Source of the DNA: Lagopus muta
Taxonomy: Eukaryota; Chordata; Aves; Galliformes; Phasianidae
Direction of reading: 5' to 3'
Assembly (NCBI RefSeq): GCF_023343835.1
Contig: NC_064437.1
Coordinates: 56,308,972 to 56,372,971 of the forward strand
Length of the DNA stretch: 64,000 nucleotides
Each line of letters starts with the position of its first letter. Position 1 is the stretch's first letter. The notes under the pieces are model-generated. The model saw nothing but the letters and a program-made list of their open reading frames with translations. It was not told the origin of the DNA and did no database searches. Shown here piece by piece: positions 13,501-23,870 of this stretch. A program made the position numbers and the translations under genes.

Positions 13501-16500
13501 CATGGAGACCCAGGGGAATCATAACCTGCCTCCCTGTGTGTCTTGAGAGTTTGAATTTGTGTAGAAATACAGATTATATCTAGCACTCTCTGCTTGCTCT
13601 TTGGTAAATCCTTGCTGTGCCTTTGCAAAGTGAGAGTATCCCCCTTCAGAAAGGTGGCATTTAACCTGCCAGATGCAGACTATCTCATAGAAAGTTTTGG
13701 GATTCCTCTGAGTTGGGAGGAATGCTGAGGATTTGCTGGATCTCAGCATGGTGGCGTGAGTCAGGTCTTCTGCCCAATAGACCATCAAAAAAATTAATGG
13801 CTGTCTTTTGAGGGTACCCTTTATGTATACGCTGCTGCTTAAGCATCGCTTTCCATTAGCTTTGTAATAAGATTTTCTGTCCCTCTTGCCTGTTAATTAT
13901 TTACCTTTGAGAATGTGTTCAGAAAGCAGCATGCATGACTTAGAGAAAAATGAAAAGCTTCTGCCAGATGGCTTTTGCACTTATTTTTTTGCCCAGGAGT
14001 TTGAGAACCAGAATTTTCAAGGTGAAGAAGGGATTGTTACGAATGGGGGATTTCACAGACGGGCATTGCAGAATTTGAGGCAGGAGAGGGAATGTAGCGC
14101 TTGCATAGCAATCTTGTAGCTGCATACAGAAGAAATTCTGCCCTTCAGGGGCTGAGGGAAAGGTGGAGGCACAGCGGAAATTGATACAAAAAGCTCATGC
14201 ACTGAAACCTCCAGTGGAAACAGGACTTGAGCTTGAAATGCAGGGTTACTTCAACAGAGTCTGTGAGTAGTATCAGTGAGTTCATGTGTGGTCCGAGCTG
14301 ATAACGCTGTGTCTGATAGGGGTGTGGTTTTATCACGGCAGGTAGTAAACAGCTGCACACAACTTAGTCATGCTTATAAAGTGAAGTGCAGCCTGCTATC
14401 GCTGGGGCGACTGGTTGCTGAGCTAGGGTGGAATATTTAAAAGCATCTGAATCATTTAGAAGCATAGCTCTTAATGACCTTCAAATAAATACTTGCTCCT
14501 TTGCTTGGGTACCCAGTGCTCCCTTTGCTTGTCCCTGCAGTGATATAGCTGTGCATGATCATTTAGAGAGCAGTGCCAAGGACTCCTGCACTCAATGCCT
14601 TGCTGTCCAGTTCAGAGCGTGATTCCCCAACGAAGAGAGAGTGTTGATGGGTGCCACCCTTGCGTGTGAATAAGTGGATGTATTTTTAGAGGAAGGGCAA
14701 ACATCTTTTTATAAGAGTAAAGGCTAGCAAAAACACATACCTATTAGAGGAGTATGTGGACAGGAGTGATGTCAGAATCTATTTTGGTGCTTCTGTGTGG
14801 GTAGAGTTCTCTCTGAGCAGCCCAGGAGAAAAAGGGAACAGAGCAGGAGGGCTCAGAGGTGAGATGAACCCTGAGGAACTTGGGATTGACCCCAGCTGTG
14901 AAGATTCTGGTTAGCCAGAGTGTCTCAGGACCCGAGTGCAGACAGCTGCCAACACTTCATCTGCAGCAGTGCTGCGTTTCTTCTCTCTTTCTACTCAAAG
15001 CTGGATTATGCAGGAAGGATTGCTCAGGCTCTCCATGACCTTGGAGGTTCAGGGTGGTATGTCCTGCATCCTATTCTTTCAGGAGGGACTTTCCAGTGCT
15101 ACTTGAAGGCACAACTTCTCGAACACTTGGGGTAATTCACTGTAACTTGTCAAGGCCGAAGCTGATTTCTTCGACAGGAAGGGTTCTATTCCTTCTGGAT
15201 ACTCGGGGGGGATTCTTCTGAGTTCTGAGAAGGGGAGCTGCGTAGCAGGAATTAGAGGTTAAAAAGAGATTGCTTTGTATCTTCCCTGTCTTTAATTCCC
15301 ACCTACTTGGCCTTTCTCCTCAGGGCAGGTTGAGCTGTGCATTGCCCAGTCACAGTTTGCCCAGCTGTGTGGGAATCTTCCATACAGCTCAGAGAATGCC
15401 ATTCATTAGCTACACTTCAGTAATGTCAGGAGGCCAAATGCAGGGTGAGTGCTCGCGCTTGCACAGATGCACCCAGTTTACGTGCAAGAACACACAAAGA
15501 GCTTGCAGTTAAAATCTATGTGCCCATTTCTTTTTAAAAGGGGAAGGCAGAATCCCAGCTGTGTATACAGCGTGGTTTTTCCCTTTGATCTGTGTTTGTT
15601 TCCAGTGTTCTCATAGCCTGGATCCTGGCACTCCTCAGAGCTGGCTGCTCTTTTGCCTGCTTGCAGCTGCTGAACTGCATGCAGAGAAGCTAGCAGGGGT
15701 GGCTGCAGCATAGCTAGTTTCTGCCATTGACTGGGGGGATCTTTGCTCTTCTCTGTGCAATAAAAACTGCAGTAGGCAAGGAGGAGTGAGAGCATTGGAG
15801 CTGAGACTATGCTGCCAGCATCTTTGAGGTCCCCCTGCTTCCTTCTGTTTCTCATCTAGCTTGGGACGTGCTGATGACCCACTGCTTGCTGTGACTTCTG
15901 CTTCCTGGCACCTCCCTCCTGTTTCCTGCTACCTGCTGTAGTGCACGTTTCTCTTCAGCTGATTCTTCCTCAGCCAAACCTGATCTGGAAAATTATAAGT
16001 CATAAATGCTGTCACAGCATCTGCAGAGCTTCTCGGTGTTTGCTTTTCTCCTGTCCTATCCTCACCAACCTGTAGGGCAGGGATTTGATGCATGCTGGTA
16101 CTGGAAACTTTGCCTTGCAGATGTCTCCTGGTTCTGTCTTTCCCTCTGGCTGCCTATTTGTGTACACATGGCATCACTGCCCCTTCCCAGCTGCACACAG
16201 CAGCGAGAGCTGCCACTGCAGAGTAAGTCTTGCTCTCTCACCAGAGCTGTAGCTCAGAGAGGCAAAATTGCCCTTTGCTTTCCAGAGATTCAGAGCAGTG
16301 CCTCTGCAGCTGGCTCAGACCTATGCCTAAAAGAGGAAGCTGCACCCTTCCAATTTACAGAGCATTTCACGGCGTTGTCAGAGATGGGGTTGAGGCCTGC
16401 ACAGTTCATCTGGTGCCCCAGAGGAGAATAAGCTCCATCTGAACCCTTACCTGACAGATGCTTATCTAACGTGGTGCTAAAAGCTTCTGACAGCAAGGCT

Positions 16501-18436
16501 GCCTAGGGAAGCCAAATTGCGTCGATCAACTGCTGGTACCACTGGAAAGCTTTTCCTAACATTTAATTAAGAAAATGTTTTCAGCATTGTTCTAGGAATG
16601 AAAAAACACCTGAAATTGAGTGCCTCTGTGTTCAATGGGAAGAGTCCTGGATGCTGAATACAGTCATCAGTTTTCACAGCAATAATAAATGCTAGATGCC
16701 AGAAGAGGAATTCTGAGGAGATAAGGGAATATGGAAAAAACACCAGCATTCCTCTTCCCTTTTCCCAGTACACGTTTGCCACTTCATCTACCCAGATGAG
16801 CAACTTTAATGCCAAAAGAAGTAGGAAAGTGCCTGGGAACGCTATGTCCCCAAAGCATATTCTGTGTAATACGACTCCCTAAGAAAAAATGCAGATACTG
16901 TTCTGGACAGCATGAACTCTTTTAAACTTTTGTTGGCTTGGAAAAGCAGCTTACAGGCTTGGTGTTCATTGGGAGAAGCACATATGGGGATGTATTTCAG
17001 TGAAGGGGTTGCTAAGGGGGGAGAAGAGAAATCTGTGTTGTGCTGTACTTGTGGAAAGCACGCTAAGGCCCTCTGGAGGCTTGAGTTCCCTTGGAGTTTC
17101 TTCAGTGCAATTCTGGTGATGTTCAATGACTTTTAAATCCCAGCACCTGGGAGTGAGGTGCCTTCTGTCCCCACAACGGATCCCAAGCATAAGGTAGTGC
17201 AACATCTGTATTTAAAACACAGGAAAGAACTGTTAGTTTTCTTTTTATGATCATGCGATGTCTGAAGCACTCTGATCTATTTATTTTATGGGGCCTAAAT
17301 CATAATCTGTGCATGTCAGATTAACAGCGGGACATGAGAAACTAGATGTCATAAAGGAATAAAAAGCTCTGTGACTGTTTGATTGCGAAGTCTGCAGTAC
17401 AGCCTTCACCTCATAGTCCCGGTTCAGACTTGGCTGCTCTGAATTCTGTTGAAATTCCCTTTTAGGAATTCCTTGGGACAGCTGTAAGAGATTTTTTGCT
17501 GCATATCTGAGGAGAAGCAATGAGGGGTTATTGACGCATTCTGAAAAATATGGCCATCTTGTGCTCTGGGTATTGCTGACTAGCAGAGAGAGCTGAATGA
17601 ATTAGCTTTCCAAAGTGTCCTGCTGTCTCCAAACGCCAGTGTCATTTCCAAGCTATGTGAGCACCTGGAAAACAAGAGTGGATTTAGCTTAGCAATGCCC
17701 CGTGAAGGAATTAGGCTTAGCTCCATTTTGTGGATGTGTGGTGCATGCTTCAGTTCCTTGAGGGATTTACCTGAGGTCACACAGGCTGGCTGCACACAGC
17801 TCTCCCAGCTCTCACTTCAGCATCTTGCCTGCTACAAAGCCTTCCTTGAATGTGGGGAGGGCTGAAATGTTGGCCCCTTTTTGCTGCTGCTTTACCCTTC
17901 ATGAGAATGCGTGCAGGTTCTGCAGGCTCCTGGTTGGCGTAGCACTGGGCAGAGTGAACAGTCTGTGCTTCTTGAGATGCCTTTTGCTTCTCGAGAGGCA
18001 GCCCACTGCTGCCTCCTCCCAGGTGAATGGTTGGTAGAAAATCCTGTTAGTTGTTTCTGGTTTTCTTTGTGTTTTGGTTTGTTTGTTTGTTTTTTTTCTT
18101 CCAATTGTTATTTTTTAAAACTAGTGGGTTGGGTTTTGTTGTTGTTGTTTTGTTTGTGTGGCTTTTTTTTTAAACAAAGGAGTGATCTTAGGATGGGACA
18201 ACATGTAGGAAATATCTGACCACAAAGCTCTAATTAATGCTTCAATTCATGAGGCCCTGTGAGGATCATTAGTTCTACAAAACAACAAGGAATGTTGATG
18301 TGGTTGCAATGATAATGCAGTGCTTTTGCAGGTATTTCTGTAAGCTTGTGTGGCTGTATTTTTAATGTTGGCCTGGTAGTTGAGCAAATGGAAACCAGTT
18401 CCCCCAACACCAGAGGACTGGGTGTTCTTCCTCCTC

Positions 18437-18452
18437 TTTTTTTTTTTTTTTT
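18437..18452 (+). repeat. T homopolymer (16) in a pyrimidine-rich tract
   Basis: Sixteen T lie inside a longer C/T-rich stretch in the MXI1 intron. No exon follows at a plausible distance. Confidence 0.85.
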
Positions 18453-20079
18453 CCCCTTTTCCTTTCCAAAACAAACCACAAACCTTCCAGTGTTTGATTT
18501 GTTCCCAGGTGGGATCCTAACTTTTCCTGCTGGGAGAACACAGGGTGAGCAAGCGCCAGGCAGTAATCCTCCCACAAATGTTAGTTTACTCATCTGCAGC
18601 TGTTCTCGGATTGGGGGAATAATAGCTATATCTGTTTGTGGCATTGCTGAGCAAGGCAGGGGTCTTGTTGATCTTCTCCAGCTAGGATTGCACTAGGAAG
18701 AATGTCTTGCATATAACAGAGTGACTGAGCTTTTGGAAGCATTAGGAGTTTTGTAGTTGAGCTGAAAAAAACACTGGAGCAATTTTTGTTTCTTACAGAT
18801 GTACTCTGTTTTACTGCTTGCCCAAGGAAATAGTTTCCAAGTGGCCAGCTTTGTGCTTCTTCCTTGTTTGAGATTTGAGCAGTCTTGCATACTTTTGCTT
18901 TCAGACATGCCCAGAGAAGAGAAAGAAAATGCAAGGAAGGTGTCAGAGGTAGTAAAGGGAAAGGGCAGGGTGCAGGTTTAGTTTGGTTTTGCTTTTTCTT
19001 CTGAAGTTTACATTGTTATAATTTTCCTGCAGTAAATATAATTTTCAGATAGTGATAATCTTCTGGTGATAGGCCCTGCTCCTTGTTGGAAGAACAGTAT
19101 TGAGCAGGTGAGTTTGTGTTAGCACATGACACCAGGTGAGCAGGAGCAAGGTGTGTTCTGTGCTCTGATGCCACTTCGCAGAGGCCCCTTTTTTTCCTGG
19201 AGCGTGTGAGCTCAGCCCACAGCCCACCTGCTGCAGTAATGCTGGGAGCGCCTTTCTCTGCTCAGGCTTTCCTGCTGAGCAGCACGTGGAGTTAACTTAA
19301 ATTACAGCTGCTTGGTGCTTAATGCCAGCTCACTCCTAGGCTTCTGAAATACTGTTGTTTGTGTGCAAAAATATATATTCAATAGGAAGGACAGTGCTAG
19401 GGTCTCTTATGTTCTCCTTCTTACTTACTGTGCTTTTGTCCAACCACACATCCTACAACGACCTTGGCTGCTAATTCTTTTTCCCTGGCAAGTCTGAGGT
19501 TAAATTTACAATAATTTTACAAGGTTAAATTACATGCACTGCTTCCTCTGTTCCAGATGCATGCACTCTGTACCTGAGAGGTACAGCGGCTGTTTGATGA
19601 CTCCTTAAATATTTCTGACAGTGCAGAGTGGTGTTAGATGAAGAGCACATGCTTTCCTTCGGGTGTAAAAGATTTTGTGTAAACAAATATTGCATACAGT
19701 TATATTCTTGGAATGTTTCTTTTTTGTTAGGAATTGAGATTTTTTTTGCTTCCATGAGGTGAGGAAACTGGAATACAATATGAGAAAAGAAACGCATATG
19801 CTGGAAAAGCTCTGTCCTATCTTAATAACAACTGGCACCACACAGAATGTATTCTTGATATTGGCATGTTCCTGCTCATTATTTTGGAAAGAGGAAAGGT
19901 GTTTTCCCAAATAGTAAGTTGGCAGCATCCTTTGCTCTCTGACTGATGGACAACTTTATATGTAACAAGTGCTTGCTTCTTGCAACACCAGCTGCAGTGG
20001 TGTCATTAGCTTAAAGCCTGACTATATTTAGTGGGCACCAAAGTCTGGGGTCTTTTCTGTATTATGAAAAAACAGGCTG

Positions 20080-20350
20080 TGAAATGGTTTTAAGTTGAGG
20101 GGGGGGAAGATTTAGGTTGGATGCAAGGGGGAAGTTCTTTACAGAGAGAATGATGAGGTGCTGGAACAGGCTGCCCAGAGAGGTTGTGGATGCCCTATCC
20201 CTAGAGGTGTTCAAGGCCAGATTGGATGGGGCTCTGGGCAGCCTGGTCTAGTATCAAATGTGGAGGTTGGTGGCTCTGCATGTGGAAGGGGGTTGGAGAT
20301 TCATGATGGAGTCATGGAGTCCCTTCCAACTCTGGCAATTCTGTGATTTG
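20080..20350 (+). mobile_element. CR1 LINE 3' fragment
   Basis: This is the 3' end of a chicken-repeat-1 non-LTR retrotransposon in sense orientation. Diagnostic phrases in order are GGTGCTGGAACAGGCTGCCC near 20157, the GTTCAAGGCCAGATTGGATG block near 20210, and the 3' terminus CTTCCAACTCTGGCAATTCTGTG ending near 20347. It is 5'-truncated, as most CR1 copies are, and contains no intact reverse transcriptase. It lies in the MXI1 intron directly upstream of a CpG-rich block. Confidence 0.93.
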
Positions 20351-20499
20351 AGGTCTTTCTGTGCCTTTTGCTGCTGCAGACCCCAAGGGAGGTCTAGGTT
20401 AGGAATGGGCTGCTCTCCAGCTGATATCTCAGGTTCTTCCCACCATGGTGCTAGCAGCGTGCCTTCAGGCATACCATGCCTGCAAAGCAAGGTGGGTCC

Positions 20500-20930
20500 C
20501 ACCAGGAGAGCTCGGTGTGCGGCGTTGGAGGAGGCAGCTGGAGATTCTGGGTGCGAGCGTCTCCAATTCTCAACCACTGGACTGCAGAAACCCTGCGAGA
20601 GCCCAAAATACCTCGGCAATCCTTTCCACAGGCGTGGTGCTTAGCCAGGAAACCCTCCAAACGCAATCAAGAATAGCGGGCGAGTTTGGAAAATCTCGGC
20701 TATCTTTGCCGCTGACCTAATTCTAGCAGTAAAGCTGAAAATCCGCAGGTCGCAGCAAAGCAGGTTACTGCCGCCTCTGCAGTGAGGCTGCTGCTGGCCG
20801 GCGCAGCTGCTCCGTGGGCACGTTGGTGGCATGGAGCTCTGCTCGGAGCGGTGTCACCACGCGGGAGCGCAGTGCGTGTCCCCGGCGGTGATTAGACCAG
20901 TATTAGTGGGAACGGGGGCACAGGGCACCG
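20500..20930. promoter_or_regulatory. CpG-rich intronic block, candidate internal promoter or enhancer
   Basis: Roughly two dozen CpG dinucleotides fall in about 400 bp here, far denser than the surrounding intron. The densest part is 20790-20890. The block follows a CR1 fragment and precedes two MEF2-type motifs. No ORF with family resemblance is present. CpG density supports an unmethylated regulatory element, but the sequence alone cannot show activity. Confidence 0.4.
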
Positions 20931-20953
20931 TTGGCTATTTCAAGAGCAAGGGT

Positions 20954-21010
20954 CTATTTTTAACTGCCTTTTAAGAAAGCCGGAGATTTATTAGACCAGA
21001 CTATTTATAA
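20954..21010. promoter_or_regulatory. Pair of perfect MEF2-type motifs
   Basis: CTATTTTTAA at 20954-20963 and CTATTTATAA at 21001-21010 both match the MEF2 consensus YTA(A/T)4TAR with no mismatch. They are 47 bp apart start to start and lie at the edge of the CpG-rich block. MEF2 factors act in muscle and neurons, and clustered sites are typical of their enhancers. Occupancy is not known. Confidence 0.45.
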
Positions 21011-22399
21011 TTAACTGGAGTGGGCTGCACGTTGATGTTTAAGGCTTGCTTTGCATGTTCCTCAATAGACAAATGCAGGACTGTGACCATATCTTATTGC
21101 TAGGTAGTGAAACTGTGATACTTGCAGCATTGGGAATGAGCACAATCAGAAAGTCAGTGCCAAATGATCTCTCGTGCAAGAGACTCTGGATGTGACCGTA
21201 TTGCCAGCAAATAGGTCAGAAAGTGAATGGGACGTGGAGCATTTACAATCTGTGGTGGCTGCAGGGTTTAGGACAGTTGCAAGCACAGCTGAGCCCGACA
21301 GGGATTTATCTGGCAGTGCTGTGTATTGTGATACGTGAGGCCGAAGTTCAGTTAATTAGATTCACCAGGGATTAAAAAATACTTTGTGGGTAATGGCCAA
21401 GATCAATAATAATGAACCCTTGATATATAATTTCAGGGGGAGATTAACTTTGATAAATTGTAATAGACTACTCCAGAGCATCTGTTGCTATTTGATGTCT
21501 CTTAACAACTGCCCAAGTTTTATTGCCTTCCAAAGGAAGGCAGAAAGCTGTAGGGAAGCTGCGAGGGAAGAGGAGAAACTGATGAAGAGGCGCTGAGAGC
21601 CTGGTGCTCGGGCTGGGTGAAAATGAAGGGGTGAGAGAAAATGCCAGGCATTGCTTACCTCAGTTCCTCTGCTGGGCAGATGGCCACTTCTGCTGCTGTC
21701 ATCGCCTTCTCATTGCGAAGTGCAGGCTGCTATGCTTGATCTTTTACTACTGAGTTGTAGCCTCTCTCATTGGCCCCTCTGAAGACGAGAGAGGTTAGGG
21801 AAGGATGAGCAGTCAGCTAGCAAACAGCTGAGAGGAGGCACCTTCCGAAAGGATATTTTCTCAGCATCATTTTTATTACTGTGGGTACCAGTATTCAGTG
21901 CTTTTCTTTTGCCACTCTTTTCAGCATCCTAGTTTTGGGAGTCATGGGATTACAGATGGTCACTTTATTATGGTATTAATTTAAATGTGTAGTCTGTATT
22001 TTAGCCCTCTAGTTCAAGGGGAAAAGCTTCAAGATACGCAGCACCAGTTACCTGCCTGTCGGGCAGCGTGTTACGTGGCAGAGCTGCATTACCTCAATGT
22101 ATTTGTTGGTTTTATTATTGCTGTTGTTATTAATACTGTTAATTACAGGTCTCTTAATTTGTGGTTTCTTTTTCGTCTGCCCTTGGTTTGAGAGCACAGT
22201 TAAATGCATGTTAATTCTCAGCATTTGCACACAGATCTGATCTGGTTAAGATCAGGCTGAACATTTTGCCTGCAGAATGTTTTCATTCCCTTCAATCCCT
22301 ATGTACAGCATGTTGTCAAGGCTTTTTATTATCATTACTCAAGTTTCATTTCTTTGTTTCTTCCGAATGATAGGCTTACAAAAAAAAAAGTCTGGAGGC

Positions 22400-22831
22400 T
22401 TTTTTTTTTCCCCATTACTTTCTCACGATGCAGTTTATTAACATTTGCAATACAAACGCTCATGTACGCTGAGGAGCCGTGGGTAGGAATGGCAGGGAAC
22501 AGAGGCGGTGAGCGAGTGTTGTGTTCAGCTTGGAGTGAGCACCAAAACACAAATAACTACATAAAGAGACCTGATGGAAAATCCGACCGAATGAATGATT
22601 GCACAGCGCAGGTGGAGAAGATGGGCTTTTACGGCGCCCTTGTGCAGCAGATTTCCTTCCCAGCGTGCGCCCGGCGGTGCTGCGCAGTGAGCGGTGCGTG
22701 CTGCTGCAGGCTGGGGCAGCGCAGCGCTCACAATGCTTACATAACGCTCTGCAGCAGCGCAGGCTCTGCCCCAGCGCCCGCCTGGCTTTCAGTTTCTGAT
22801 TCAGGCACTTGGTAGCATCTCCTCTTCCTTC
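22400..22831. other. CpG-rich segment with a minus-strand poly(A) signal
   Basis: The part at about 22560-22790 carries around 18 CpGs. At its lower edge, read on the minus strand, an AATAAA (22434-22439) is followed about 24 bp later by ten A (T run 22400-22409), which looks like the 3' end of a polyadenylated transcript. A seven-base match TCTGGAG occurs just outside both ends (22391 and 22832), as a target-site duplication would. It could be an old retroposed mRNA of unknown origin, a short antisense transcript unit, or a CpG-rich enhancer. Both strands have open frames of about 150 codons, but neither resembles a protein I know. Confidence 0.3.
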
Positions 22832-23319
22832 TCTGGAGACGTGAAGGCAGGGGTCAGATCCTTCTGCGGGCAGGGGAAGGATTAGAGATGAGCACAAGGC
22901 AAAACCCGTTGTCCTGTGATGGCTGCTATGGATAAGCGAGTTTCTGACCTGTGAATCGTTTATGGGAGGAAACTATTTTCCCCCATTTTCCCTGTCCAGT
23001 AGTTTCTGCATGTGTTTCTCATTACTTTTATCTCGAAATCGTTCTGGTCCAATGAATTATTGATGTGGGGTCACTTGCGTCGCTCCAGGAATTGTTTTCT
23101 TTAACCAGCGATCCCTTCTGAATTTTTTAAGCCATCTATTAGCTCTGAAATCTAAACAAAGTTTGTGGTTTCTAATTTCAGGGTTAAATTGGACTCGACT
23201 TTGAAAAGGTGAAGAGAAAGAGAGCGCAGGGGAAGGATGACCATATTCTTTTTCATCTTAGGATCTTCCTTGTGCTGATGCTTTCAGTGCTTCTTGGGGT
23301 TTTTTGGTTTTGTATTGTT

Positions 23320-23324
<5 letters not shown>

Positions 23325-23354
<30 letters not shown>
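23325..23354. repeat. (TA)15 microsatellite
   Basis: A 30-bp uninterrupted TA alternation in the MXI1 intron. It is self-complementary and likely polymorphic. Confidence 0.95.
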
Positions 23355-23357
<3 letters not shown>

Positions 23358-23834
23358 TTCTCTTGGATATCAGGTGTCTGATCCCGCTTCAGTGGGCCTT
23401 GAGCTTTGGTATCCTTAATGTTGAGCACAAGCTGAAATTGATTGTTGAATTTCGGCCCTATAGACCTGCAGGCATAGTACAGAAATATCTGTGAAGTGCT
23501 TTCCTTTTCCCTCAGATGCTCTTCTTTTCAACATATAAGAACTGGAATTCAGCATTTTGAAATGCTTTTGGTCATCTCCTGCTGGGAGGGAGGCTTGATC
23601 TTCTGAAGATGGGCAGTGTCTGTGTTAGTGTGCCTGTGCACATTTGTGTGTGTTCTGCACATGCTCCAGCCTTGATTCAGCACAGTCTCTCAGCAGCTCC
23701 TGGCTGCAGGGTAGTGCTGAGTCCTATAAAGTGCTGCTTCAGAGCTGGGCATGCACGTGGTTTAATGACTTCTAGGCAGAAAAACTTTCTTCTCTCTGTT
23801 TCCATTGCTTCTGCCAATGGTAGAAGTGCCTTAT

Positions 23835-23870
23835 GGGGGGGGGGGGGAGAGGGGGGGGAAGGAAAAAAAA
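23835..23870 (+). repeat. Polypurine tract (G13-AGA-G8-rich-A8)
   Basis: A 36-bp all-purine run of thirteen G, then AGA, eight G, AAGG and eight A. It could form a G-quadruplex or triplex, and it is a likely site of assembly or length error. Confidence 0.85.

Noticed and set aside
13058..13522. 154-codon minus-strand ORF in the MXI1 intron
   Set aside because: No splice context or family resemblance, and other frames of the same stretch are also open (13044-13388 and 13201-13395 on the same strand).
22354..22815. 153-codon plus-strand ORF
   Set aside because: No domain resemblance. It overlaps a 145-codon frame on the other strand, and the GC-rich, stop-poor composition explains both. Kept only as a CpG-rich segment.
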